Source: an uncultured Prevotellaceae bacterium (GTDB taxonomy: Bacteria > Bacteroidota > Bacteroidia > Bacteroidales > Bacteroidaceae). From it: a DNA stretch of 58,090 nt. A model generated the notes under the pieces. The model was not told the DNA's origin, did no database searches, and saw nothing but the letters and a program-made list of their open reading frames with translations. The position numbers and the translations under genes are program-made. The stretch covers positions 1-58,090 of the forward strand of contig CADCDK010000014.1 in the NCBI GenBank assembly GCA_902800185.1. Direction: 5' to 3'. Below are positions 1-8,228 of the stretch, one piece after another. The number at the start of each line of letters is the position of its first letter. The stretch's first letter is position 1.

Positions 1-16
1 TCATAAATTCGTTTTT

Positions 17-1150
17 CTATTTGCAGAACAGGTTGTCAAATTCGCGGACTTTCTCAATAATGAGTTCCAAGTCATTATCGGTAATGGACTGATGAATCGG
101 AAGATTCAGTGTGTGGTCCGCGGCATAATCTGCATTTGGGAAATCACCAGTAACACCATAGCCAGGCACACGATGAAGAGGATAATATCTATAGGTCGTA
201 TAGATACCATTCTCACGCAAGAATCTCGCAAACTCGTCACGCTTGCCGTTCTTTATTTGAACGTGGTAAAAATAGTAAGATGTCTCTACATATTCAGGCA
301 GGACTGGTGGCAGCTCAATCCATGAGAATTGTCTGAGATGCTCATTATAGTATTGATGTATCTCTGCACGCCTTTTCATATATGCCGGTAGTTTCTTCAG
401 CTGTTCCAATGCTATAGCAGCCGTTATATTGTTCATAATGGCACGATGACCAAAACAGGAGATATCGAACTCCCACCACTTCTGAGCCACGGTGTTTGCA
501 TAGCCGCTCTTGGCTTCAAGGCCAAAATAGAGCCAGCGGTCTGCCTTCTTACGAAGTTCAGGTGTATTGAAATGTAGCATGGCTCCATCTCCGCATACCA
601 GAATCTTCATGGCATCAAACGACCACATACCCATGTCGCCGAAAGTACCGACGGCTTTCCCTTTATAGAAAGAGCTTACGCCAGCATTGGCATCCTCAAT
701 GACTTTTATATCATGTTTCCTGCAAAGCGCCATGATTTCATCCATTTCACAAGGTATTCCTCCGTAATGCAGAAGCAAAAGCGCTTTTGTCTTTGGCGTA
801 ATCACCTTTTCAATATCCTCTGCACGGGCATTCAACGTGTGAGGATCCACATCACAAAGCACCATCTTGGCACCATGAGCACAAATGGCATTGCCGGCTC
901 CGATAAAACTGATGGTAGGAAGAATGACTTCATCATCAGGTTTTATATCTAAAAGGTGCATGGAGGAAAACAATCCCTCGCTACAGCAAGTGGTCGTTAA
1001 CACCAGATTCTTTGAAGATTTGATATGCTTGGCATACATCTCTTCAAATTCCACTACTTTCTTGCCTTTCCCAATCCAATTGGATTCAAAGACTTTTTCA
1101 AGAGCATCAAGCTCTTCTTTTCCTAATGAAGGCTGAAAAACATTAATCAT
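17..1150 (-). CDS. DegT/DnrJ/EryC1/StrS-family sugar aminotransferase
   Basis: A 377-residue PLP-dependent aminotransferase of the family that aminates keto-sugars on nucleotide carriers for surface polysaccharide synthesis. The fold-type I features are in place: the EDANAG segment (Asp153, expected to hold the pyridine nitrogen) and Lys182 in SFDAMKIL as the Schiff-base lysine. Length matches the family. It is the last complete gene of the minus-strand polysaccharide operon, 21 nt after the WbqC gene. The exact substrate cannot be read from the sequence. An ATG on the minus strand at positions 4-2 may begin the next gene of the operon outside the window. Confidence 0.9.
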   Translation of the reverse strand: MINVFQPSLGKEELDALEKVFESNWIGKGKKVVEFEEMYAKHIKSSKNLVLTTTCCSEGLFSSMHLLDIKPDDEVILPTISFIGAGNAICAHGAKMVLCDVDPHTLNARAEDIEKVITPKTKALLLLHYGGIPCEMDEIMALCRKHDIKVIEDANAGVSSFYKGKAVGTFGDMGMWSFDAMKILVCGDGAMLHFNTPELRKKADRWLYFGLEAKSGYANTVAQKWWEFDISCFGHRAIMNNITAAIALEQLKKLPAYMKRRAEIHQYYNEHLRQFSWIELPPVLPEYVETSYYFYHVQIKNGKRDEFARFLRENGIYTTYRYYPLHRVPGYGVTGDFPNADYAADHTLNLPIHQSITDNDLELIIEKVREFDNLFCK

Positions 1151-1171
1151 AGTTATTCTTGTTAAGCTATT

Positions 1172-1891
1172 TTATACAAAATGGTAACGATCCAACATAT
1201 CATGTATCTCGTCTCGCGAGCAGTACATCATCGTGTCGATGATGCTCAGGTCGGGGACGAACTCGTCACAGCGTTGCTTGTAACGGATGTCATCGTTGCG
1301 ACGCAGGAAGTACAGGTTGATACCCATCTCGCGGAAAGCATCCTTTGTGTAATACTTTGTTCCATTGATAGAATTGATAAAGTTGGTATAACCGAAATGC
1401 TCGCAAGTGCGTCGGATAAGTTCCGGTGCCTTGCAGTCCCAACGGGCAGTGACCTCAGACAGCAACCTGATTTCTGTCTTGATGCCTAAATACTCAGCCA
1501 CGGCCCTCATGTGCCTCAGGAGAAAGCGCGTCAGGTCGGGTTCTTCGTCCATGATGATAGGCCTGATGACATCCATAGCCTCGTTGTAGTGTGGCGCCCG
1601 GCCGTAGTAGAACCTCAACACCCGACACAGATATTCAGCCTGTTTGCGGCTGACTACACGATTGGTCTCACAGATAAGTCGATTGCAGGAAGCGTGGCTC
1701 ACTTCAATGCCGAAATACTGTGGCTGGTCTCCTTCGCCCAAAATACGGTTGCGGTTAATCCAATGGTGTTTAATATAGTGGACATTGTCTCCAATCAGAA
1801 AGAAATCAGCAGCATGAATGAGTTGCCAATAGCCTATGTACGGAAAGAAGTATGGCTGCGTAAAGGCGATATAGCGTTTTTCGTTGATCAT
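1172..1891 (-). CDS. WbqC-like family protein
   Basis: A 239-residue protein beginning with the WbqC hallmark pattern: a strand, then QPYFFPYIGYWQL and later the HHWINRNRI motif. WbqC-like proteins sit in O-antigen and capsule clusters and are thought to act in sugar or acyl modification, but the biochemical role is not settled. No signal peptide or membrane segment is visible, so it is probably cytoplasmic. It lies 12 nt after the ATP-grasp gene and 21 nt before the aminotransferase, consistent with co-transcription. The common pairing of WbqC with DegT aminotransferases suggests a shared nucleotide-sugar branch, which is an inference. Confidence 0.87.
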   Translation of the reverse strand: MINEKRYIAFTQPYFFPYIGYWQLIHAADFFLIGDNVHYIKHHWINRNRILGEGDQPQYFGIEVSHASCNRLICETNRVVSRKQAEYLCRVLRFYYGRAPHYNEAMDVIRPIIMDEEPDLTRFLLRHMRAVAEYLGIKTEIRLLSEVTARWDCKAPELIRRTCEHFGYTNFINSINGTKYYTKDAFREMGINLYFLRRNDDIRYKQRCDEFVPDLSIIDTMMYCSRDEIHDMLDRYHFV

Positions 1892-1903
1892 AAGTTTTTT
1901 TAT

Positions 1904-3136
1904 TTAAGTATTTGGATAATCGCGGAGCAGGGAGTTACCGTCAGTTCCCTCCGCTTCAATGAGGCCAAGAATGGTGTTGATGTTTGATTGAAGTTCCTGT
2001 CGGCTGTCGGCTCGCACAAAGATGCGACATAGCACTTGCAGGAAGAGGCCGGAGTACTGCATGGTGTCGCCCTCATGGTAATATTGGTACAGACTATAGA
2101 CAAAGGGCAATTGTCTCACTTCGTCTATTCCCTTGATGCGGGTGATTTGACCGTTTTTCAGGCCGATGCAGACAGTGGCATACCGACTGTGAAGAGGCTC
2201 TGCAAGTGCAGAGAAGTCCTCGCCAAACTGCCCCGTCAGCGCATGTTGCATATAACAGGCAATAAGGTCGATGCCCTTGTCCTCGTGAACCACACGAAAG
2301 TCCATGCCCCCGCTCAGACGGAAAGCATTGTCCATGATATAAGGCACACCATCACTGATGATGCCCTGGAACATACAGGAGCCATTATCGACGCCGAGGT
2401 CGTCGAACAATTGTGACATGGGTTCGTAGAGCCTGCTGATGACGTCAGCCTCTGGCGAAGGGTAAAGGTCTAAAAACGGCTGACAGGGTGACTGTCCGAC
2501 GGCATCGTAGAAGACCCGTCCCTTGGTATAGGGAAAATACGATTTCCCGTTTTGCCGCCATATATCAAACTGGAAATAAGGACCTTCTATGAACTTCTCG
2601 CAGAGATATTCGCCAACAATGGAGTGCCGGACGGCTTTGGCGATGGCCTCTTCCATCTCTGTCCGGCTATGACAGACAGTGACACCGAAGGAGCCGCCAT
2701 TATCCACGGGCTTAACAATGACAGGGAAAGGAATATCTTTGTCCTCCAAGCGGAAGGCAGGGATGGCTGGCATACCATAGCGGATGCAAGCCTCCTTGAA
2801 ATGCTGCTTGTTCATAAGCACATCCCATTGGTGGTGCGTATGAATGTAGTTGAAGCCTGTTTTAGCCATCCAGCCCACCGACTTCCTGATGACCATTTCG
2901 CCTGAGCAGTTCAGCAGGCCGTCGATGCGTTTTTCCTTTAAAAACGGCAGCATCACGGTCTCGTCAGTGCAGTCCAAGAAATACTGTTCATCGGATACCT
3001 GATGCATCGGAGCCTCCGGCACATTGCCCACCGAGACAAGCACGATGCCATGCTTTCGGGCGTAGGCCGTCACCTCGTCCACCACGGTGTTGGCCCCGAA
3101 TACTGCGAGCCTCTTACCTTTCATTTGTATGGTCAT
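1904..3136 (-). CDS. ATP-grasp domain protein of polysaccharide locus
   Basis: A 410-residue protein with an N-terminal Rossmann-like preATP-grasp region (about 8-100) and a central ATP-grasp domain (about 110-310). The lysine loop VIVKPVDNGGSFGV and the segment GEYLCEKFIEGP resemble carbamoyl-phosphate synthase and D-Ala-D-Ala ligase-type ATP-binding cores. The family forms carboxylate-amine or carboxylate-thiol bonds via acyl-phosphates, and members in capsule clusters attach amino acids or modify sugars. The substrate is not identifiable here. It sits 33 nt downstream of the sugar transferase and 12 nt upstream of wbqC. A second Met at residue 5 is an alternative start. Confidence 0.8.
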   Translation of the reverse strand: MTIQMKGKRLAVFGANTVVDEVTAYARKHGIVLVSVGNVPEAPMHQVSDEQYFLDCTDETVMLPFLKEKRIDGLLNCSGEMVIRKSVGWMAKTGFNYIHTHHQWDVLMNKQHFKEACIRYGMPAIPAFRLEDKDIPFPVIVKPVDNGGSFGVTVCHSRTEMEEAIAKAVRHSIVGEYLCEKFIEGPYFQFDIWRQNGKSYFPYTKGRVFYDAVGQSPCQPFLDLYPSPEADVISRLYEPMSQLFDDLGVDNGSCMFQGIISDGVPYIMDNAFRLSGGMDFRVVHEDKGIDLIACYMQHALTGQFGEDFSALAEPLHSRYATVCIGLKNGQITRIKGIDEVRQLPFVYSLYQYYHEGDTMQYSGLFLQVLCRIFVRADSRQELQSNINTILGLIEAEGTDGNSLLRDYPNT

Positions 3137-3169
3137 GATTTAGCAATACAATTAATAACTCTTTCTATT

Positions 3170-4096
3170 TCAATATGCTTTTTCGTCTCTTTTGAAGATG
3201 GTCTTGGCCGTCAGCCAGATGATGCGCAGGTCGAGCCAGAAACTCCAATGCTGGATATACCAGATGTCGCGCTCCACGCGGCCCTCCATCTGCCACAGTT
3301 CACGTGTCTCGCCACGGAAGCCCGTCACCTGCGCCCAGCCGGTGACGCCAGGTTTGACGAAGTGGCGCACCATATACTTGTCTATCAGCCGGTCGTACTG
3401 CTCCGTGTGAGCCAGCATGTGAGGCCGAGGCCCCACGATGCTCATGTCGCCGAGCAGAACGTTCAAGAACTGCGGCAGCTCGTCGATGTTGGTCTTGCGC
3501 ATGAAATCGCCGAAGGGGAACTTGCGCGGGTCGTCCTTGGTGGCCTGCAGACGGTCGGCATCGGCATTGACGTGCATGGAGCGGAACTTATAGCAATAGA
3601 ACTCGTGGCCGTCGATTCCGGTACGTCGCTGGCGGAAGAAAACGGGGCCTGGGCTTTGTCGTTTTATCGCTAACACGATGAAAGGCAGCAGCAATGCCGT
3701 GGGTATCAGGCACAGGATGGAGAAGACGATGTCAAACAGTCGTTTCAGCAGTCTGTTCAACGGCTCTTCCAGCGGACTGGTGTAGGTGGTCATGACGCTG
3801 ATGTCGTCGATGAGGATGGGTTGCAGGTTCAGCTTCTCTTCGGCAGTAGGCAGATAATAGAACTTGGCCATGTAGTGGTCGCACAGACGCGCTGTCCGCT
3901 CAATCAGCTCACGCTCATTGCGAGGGACACAAAGATAGACCTCGTCATCCAATGTAAGTTCTTCTGGCCGGGACAGTAATGATTCGAAGTCTTTGATACT
4001 GCCGTTCTGGCTCAAACCCTCTATGTCACCATAGATGTGGCGAACCCTATAGCCGAAGGTGGCATTGCCCATTAGTTTCTTATATAAACGCAGCAA
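3170..4096 (-). CDS. Sugar transferase, catalytic C-terminal part (split gene)
   Basis: Catalytic half of a polyprenyl-phosphate sugar-1-phosphate transferase (WbaP/WcaJ type) that starts lipid-linked repeat-unit synthesis at the inner membrane. Visible are the re-entrant hydrophobic helix at about 121-143, [23 protein letters not shown] and the Asp-Glu pair at about 205-206 in TNIDELPQ, followed by MSIVGPRP. The frame opens at a TTG (4096); the first ATG is about 4072. The four-helix N-terminal region is in another frame just upstream (4080-4562), so the usual gene of about 465 codons is broken near 4126. Because PglC-type enzymes consist of the catalytic domain alone, this piece might still be active if translated. 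Confidence 0.8.
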   Translation of the reverse strand: MLRLYKKLMGNATFGYRVRHIYGDIEGLSQNGSIKDFESLLSRPEELTLDDEVYLCVPRNERELIERTARLCDHYMAKFYYLPTAEEKLNLQPILIDDISVMTTYTSPLEEPLNRLLKRLFDIVFSILCLIPTALLLPFIVLAIKRQSPGPVFFRQRRTGIDGHEFYCYKFRSMHVNADADRLQATKDDPRKFPFGDFMRKTNIDELPQFLNVLLGDMSIVGPRPHMLAHTEQYDRLIDKYMVRHFVKPGVTGWAQVTGFRGETRELWQMEGRVERDIWYIQHWSFWLDLRIIWLTAKTIFKRDEKAY

Positions 4097-4562
4097 CTCT
4101 TTGTCTGACCCGATGAGCGTTACATTGTGTGTTGTACCCCAATTGCCTGAGCCGCTTCACCACCCATCGCTCTATGAAGCGCAACAGAAGGATGGAGACA
4201 AACATGACACCCCCCATCGCAAACAGTTGCCACCCCAATCGAGACATGAAGTGAACGGTACGTAACAGCAGATAGGACAACAAGGTCTGCGTTGCTACAA
4301 GCGTCGTGCTGTGGCCCAGTATGTCGTTGGCTCCCGCCACACGCTCATGAATAACAGAGGGGAATAAATACTCGGCAACAACCATGGCAAAGGTACATAC
4401 CATCCAGAATAAACGTTCCTTTTCTTCATCCCATCCGTCCGACTGGGGAATAGTGCCAACTACGAAGTAAAGCAGCACCCAAAGCACCACAAAGTCTCCC
4501 ACAATGATCAATAGCTGAATCAGCCTGTTGGTGCGATAGTTGTTCTTGATTCGTATTTGCAT
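4080..4562 (-). CDS. Sugar transferase, N-terminal membrane part (frameshifted)
   Basis: A 160-residue open frame encoding the N-terminal membrane bundle of an undecaprenyl-phosphate glucose phosphotransferase-like protein: hydrophobic stretches at about 15-36, 51-65, 86-102 and 109-127, followed by a basic region leading to GYNT. From there the frame reads [13 protein letters not shown] and stops, while the overlapping frame reads [18 protein letters not shown], a natural continuation into the catalytic half. The break coincides with a TGTGTGT run at 4126-4132; two extra bases there, or one base fewer, would rejoin the halves. Sequencing error, a true pseudogene or slippage-based switching are all possible. 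Confidence 0.72.
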   Translation of the reverse strand: MQIRIKNNYRTNRLIQLLIIVGDFVVLWVLLYFVVGTIPQSDGWDEEKERLFWMVCTFAMVVAEYLFPSVIHERVAGANDILGHSTTLVATQTLLSYLLLRTVHFMSRLGWQLFAMGGVMFVSILLLRFIERWVVKRLRQLGYNTQCNAHRVRQRVAAFI

Positions 4563-4565
4563 TGC

Positions 4566-5258
4566 TCAATCTGTATCTATGCGCCTTAAAAAGGCGGTGG
4601 GAATATAAGCTGTTGAAATGAGTCCAATGCCGGACAAAGAAATAACCACTCTCTGCTGTCCAGCCACTCGCGCTACCCTACCCTCAACACCGGCAAAACG
4701 ACCATCGACGACCCGGACTTGTTCGCCACCCTTAAAATGACATTGGGATGGCTGTACAAACAATAAATGCTTATTCATGTTACAGGTAGCAAGAATGAAG
4801 CGATTCATTTCCTCATCAGTAATCGTTAATGGAGGATTCTTTTTATCATTATCCAGCTCAAAATGATTATAATAATAGGTTAGAAAAGAGAGTGATGGGG
4901 TTTTATGGACATATTCTTCTGCCTTGTCGTTTGTTGTATATGCAAAAAGAAGGTTTGGTATGAGGTTTTGGAAAGCCCGCTTTCGCTTCCCCTCTACAAG
5001 TTTCTCTACCATCTTCTTGGCTATGTATGTATAGGTTCCGTCATCTACCAGGAAGTCAGCGGCCTTGTCCAATCTTCCGTATGAAACGCGAAAAACATAC
5101 CAACGTTTGTCTGGGGTAGGCGCATATCTTACCGACACCCCTGTTTTTGAGCTTTTAGCTTCGGGGAAGGCATCAGGGGTAAACCTGACGCTTGGAGGGT
5201 TTGTCTCGCCTCTTCGAGTTGTCACATTAGACAATGTGCTCATATCAGGCCCTTCCAT
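4566..5258 (-). CDS. UpxY-family transcription antiterminator (NusG-like)
   Basis: A NusG-paralogue of the UpxY type that heads Bacteroidota capsule operons and lets RNA polymerase read through the locus. The N-terminal NGN-like domain begins at KRWYVFRVSYGR. The C-terminal KOW-like domain carries GGEQVRVVDGRFAGVEG, typical of NusG. The open frame begins at 5291, but a promoter -7 element lies at 5281-5288, so the start must be downstream. I chose the ATG at 5258 (MEGPDM); 5243 (MSTLSN) is the alternative. It is 4 nt before the first sugar-transferase fragment and is the first gene of the polysaccharide operon. Confidence 0.85.
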   Translation of the reverse strand: MEGPDMSTLSNVTTRRGETNPPSVRFTPDAFPEAKSSKTGVSVRYAPTPDKRWYVFRVSYGRLDKAADFLVDDGTYTYIAKKMVEKLVEGKRKRAFQNLIPNLLFAYTTNDKAEEYVHKTPSLSFLTYYYNHFELDNDKKNPPLTITDEEMNRFILATCNMNKHLLFVQPSQCHFKGGEQVRVVDGRFAGVEGRVARVAGQQRVVISLSGIGLISTAYIPTAFLRRIDTD

Positions 5259-5280
5259 CAAAGGGCGTTTTTTTGAATGG

Positions 5281-5288
5281 CAAAGGTA
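5281..5288 (-). promoter_or_regulatory. -7 promoter element of the polysaccharide operon
   Basis: TACCTTTG on the minus strand matches the Bacteroidota TAnnTTTG -7 element. It sits about 23 nt before the chosen antiterminator start and predicts transcription from about 5275. No clear -33 TTTG is seen; the upstream region is A/T-rich. Confidence 0.65.
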
Positions 5289-5408
5289 CATTTTTTTTTT
5301 GAACTTTTGAAATTTTTCACCTTAAAATCTAAGATTGATAGCGTTTCAGACAAATTTGACAGCTTAAAAGACAAAATCTGAAACCCTCCAAAAGGCAAAC
5401 ATACATTA

Positions 5409-5438
5409 AATCCCTGCCCAATGGCTTGGACAGGGATT
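5409..5438 (-). terminator. Hairpin after the glycogen operon, possible terminator
   Basis: Inverted repeat AATCCCTG / CAGGGATT with an imperfect inner stem, 44 nt past the stop of the GH57 gene. On the minus strand only a short TTTAAT follows; on the plus strand a stronger T-run follows at 5438-5445. It may work in both directions and also isolate the polysaccharide promoter. Confidence 0.45.
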
Positions 5439-5481
5439 CTTTTTTGAAGCTCACTCGAGAATCGAAAGAGATAATTTTACT

Positions 5482-6900
5482 TTATTTCTTCTCGTCTTCC
5501 TTAACTTCTACTTTTTTGGCTGGAGTTTTCTTGGCTGCAGGCTTCTTGGCAGGAGCTTTCTTAGGCTTCTCTGCTTGCTTTGCCTCTACAGGACCATGAA
5601 TTTCCTCCAACTTCTCAATCTTAGCTTGCAAGCGGATAATCTCCTTCTCCTTGTTCTCAATCTCCTCACCCTGATTACGGATGGTAGTAAGCAGAGACTC
5701 CAGCTCGTCATTGTCAATCTCCTCAGGATAGAGACCGTTGACACGGGTGATGAAGTCGCCGATGACATTCATGTAGTTCGTGAAGGCATCGAAGGGGCTG
5801 GTATAGATACCACGGTCGAGACCAACGTTGGAAGGCTTCGTCGTCATGAAACGGAAATTATTGGATGCCTGCAGATAGTCCCAGTCCTGATTGATACGGG
5901 AATCGTTGGCAATACGCACACGGTCGGCAACGCTGTAAAGCTTGTTGAAGGCCTCACGCTGCATGGGGTTACCGAGCCAGCAGCTGACATCGCGTTCCTC
6001 GTCAACCCACGACAGGGTATCGGGTACGTCAAGCGCACCGACGCTCTTCATCTTCATGCAAATCTCCGTAGGAGTGGAGAATGTGATGCCCTTCTGCTTG
6101 GCGCAGATAGGTAGAGCGCGCAAGAACTCAAGGATATTGCTGGACAGCGGCTGGGCAATACCCAGTGCCGACAGTTCCATGAAGATGTTAATGACTTGCT
6201 CCTCTTCTGGAAGACGGGCAATTTGGTCAATGTACGTATCAGCAAAGAGCGGATAGCCCTCCCACTCGCTATTGTTAAAGCGCAAGGAGATGTCATCGCT
6301 GAGGTTGATATCACGCAACAGGAGCTTTAGGTTGGGAGCGATAGCACAGTTGTAAACATAGTGCGGAGACTTCCAGCCAAGTACATGTTTGGCACCTTCA
6401 GTAAGCATGCCCTTGAAGCCAAGCTGCGAAGCCTGCAGACCGATGTCATCACTATAGATGAGCGAAGAGTTGCGGAGCACCTTCGGAGTCTGTCCGAAAT
6501 ATTCCTTCATCTTCTGCATCTGCTTCTTGACATCAGCAGCGAAGGTCTCTTCGTTGATAAGTGAAGAAAGACCATGCGAATAAGGCTCTGCCAAGAACTC
6601 CACACAACCGGTTTCGTTCAGTTCCTGCAACTTCTCAAGAACCTGAGGAGCATGCATTTCCAACTGCTCAATGCCGACGCCAGAGAGCGAGAAAGCTACC
6701 TTGAAAGCCTTGCCATTCTCCTTAATCATCTCCAGCAACGTGTTCAGTGCCGGCATGTATGAACGCTCCGCAATGTCTGTCACGGTGCGCTCGTTCTCGT
6801 AATCATCATAATAATAGTGGTCGGTACCGATGTCGAAGAAGCGGTAACGTCTGAGATGGATGATTTGGTGCATCTCAAAATACAAACATATTGTTTTCAT
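5482..6900 (-). CDS. GH57 family alpha-amylase-like enzyme, glycogen operon
   Basis: A 472-residue glycoside hydrolase family 57 protein. The N-terminus ICLYFEMHQ is the GH57 first conserved region (His11), and FLAEPYSHGL (about 103-112) and YPLFADTY (Asp221) resemble later conserved regions. Residues about 396-436 form a charged coiled coil, followed by a Lys/Ala/Pro-rich tail that looks like a histone-H1-like flexible extension. No signal peptide is seen, so it should act on cytoplasmic glycogen or maltodextrin. It is the third gene of the cluster GH133 debranching enzyme, GT4, GH57, with 47 nt to the GT4 gene. The exact bond specificity is inferred from the family only. Confidence 0.88.
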   Translation of the reverse strand: MKTICLYFEMHQIIHLRRYRFFDIGTDHYYYDDYENERTVTDIAERSYMPALNTLLEMIKENGKAFKVAFSLSGVGIEQLEMHAPQVLEKLQELNETGCVEFLAEPYSHGLSSLINEETFAADVKKQMQKMKEYFGQTPKVLRNSSLIYSDDIGLQASQLGFKGMLTEGAKHVLGWKSPHYVYNCAIAPNLKLLLRDINLSDDISLRFNNSEWEGYPLFADTYIDQIARLPEEEQVINIFMELSALGIAQPLSSNILEFLRALPICAKQKGITFSTPTEICMKMKSVGALDVPDTLSWVDEERDVSCWLGNPMQREAFNKLYSVADRVRIANDSRINQDWDYLQASNNFRFMTTKPSNVGLDRGIYTSPFDAFTNYMNVIGDFITRVNGLYPEEIDNDELESLLTTIRNQGEEIENKEKEIIRLQAKIEKLEEIHGPVEAKQAEKPKKAPAKKPAAKKTPAKKVEVKEDEKK

Positions 6901-6947
6901 ATTTTCTGCTTTTTTACTTTTTTACCTTTTCATTTTTTTGCATTCAA

Positions 6948-8216
6948 TTATCTCCATCCGAGCGTGCGCTCATAGAGTTCACGAATCCACGCTCCAACTT
7001 TCTCCCATGTAATCTGGTCAACTTCTTTCTTGCCTTCCTCTTGGAGAAAGCGGAAGAGACTCTCGTTGTGACAGATGCTATAGATGGCGTCAGCCATGGC
7101 ATGGATGTCCCAATAGTCCACCTTGATACAGTTGGACAGAATCTCGGCACATCCGCTCTGCTTGGAGATAATTGTCGGCGTACCGCACTGCATGGCCTCC
7201 AACGGGGAGATACCAAACGGCTCACTGACAGAAGGCATCACATAGACATCGGAGGCTTTCAAACACTCGTACACCTGCTTGCCGCGCATGAAGCCCGGGA
7301 AGTGGAAACGGTCAGCGATGCCACGCTCTGCTGCGAGATAAATCATCTGGTCCATCATGTCGCCAGAACCGGCAAAGCAGAAACGGACGTTACGTGTGCG
7401 ATGGAGCACCATGTTAGCAGCCTCGACGAAGTACTCGGGGCCCTTCTGCATAGTGATACGCCCAAGGAATGTCACAACCTTCTCCTTGCCCGTATGGTCA
7501 GGACGAGGAATATCCTGCAGTTCCTGCTTCAAAGGATAAACGGCATTGTGAACCGTGAAGCATTTGCGGGGATCCTGATGGTATTGATTGATGACAGTCT
7601 GACGGGTTAGCTCACTCACGCACATGATGCAGTCGGCATTGTCCATACCGTCCTTCTCGATACCATAAACAGTTGGATTAACCTTACCGCGAGAACGGTC
7701 GAAGTCTGTAGCATGCACGTGAATGCAAAGAGGTTTGCCACTGACATGCTTCGCATGGATACCTGCGGGATAGGTCAGCCAGTCATGCGCATGAATAATA
7801 TCGAACTCCTCTGTGCGGGCAACGACACCGGCAATAATCGAGTAGTTATTGATTTCCTCGTGCAGATTCTGAGGATAGCCACCTGCGAACTCCATGCATC
7901 CGAGGTCGTTGACGTGCATGTAGTTGAAGTCAGCGTAAATATGATCACGATAGCGGTAATAATCCTCATGACTCATCACGTTTCCGACCCGTTGCTGCAC
8001 GTATTCATAGTTAACGTCGCGCCATGCAATGGGAACCGCGTTCATAGCAACAATCTTGCAAGCCGAGCGATCCTCGTCACCGAAAGGCTTGGGAAGACAG
8101 AGAATGGTGTCAATGTCACCCTGTGCATGAAGTCCCTGAGAAATACCATAGTTAGCGGTAGCAAGTCCACCGAACACATGAGGAGGATACTCCCATCCAA
8201 ACATTAATACTTTCAT
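6948..8216 (-). CDS. GT4 glycosyltransferase, glycogen synthase-like
   Basis: A 422-residue GT-B fold enzyme. The N-terminal domain starts KVLMFGWEYPPHVFGGLA, with the Gly-Gly loop that contacts the nucleotide sugar; IIHAHDW (140-146) is typical of the glycogen/sucrose synthase group. The C-terminal donor domain has LGRITMQKGPEYF (251-263) and the EX7E motif in EPFGISPLE (332-340). It is predicted to transfer glucose from ADP- or UDP-glucose to an alpha-glucan. It sits 12 nt after the debranching enzyme gene and 47 nt before GH57, an arrangement I associate with the Bacteroidota glycogen locus. Confidence 0.87.
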   Translation of the reverse strand: MKVLMFGWEYPPHVFGGLATANYGISQGLHAQGDIDTILCLPKPFGDEDRSACKIVAMNAVPIAWRDVNYEYVQQRVGNVMSHEDYYRYRDHIYADFNYMHVNDLGCMEFAGGYPQNLHEEINNYSIIAGVVARTEEFDIIHAHDWLTYPAGIHAKHVSGKPLCIHVHATDFDRSRGKVNPTVYGIEKDGMDNADCIMCVSELTRQTVINQYHQDPRKCFTVHNAVYPLKQELQDIPRPDHTGKEKVVTFLGRITMQKGPEYFVEAANMVLHRTRNVRFCFAGSGDMMDQMIYLAAERGIADRFHFPGFMRGKQVYECLKASDVYVMPSVSEPFGISPLEAMQCGTPTIISKQSGCAEILSNCIKVDYWDIHAMADAIYSICHNESLFRFLQEEGKKEVDQITWEKVGAWIRELYERTLGWR

Positions 8217-8228
8217 AGCAAGTCCTCC

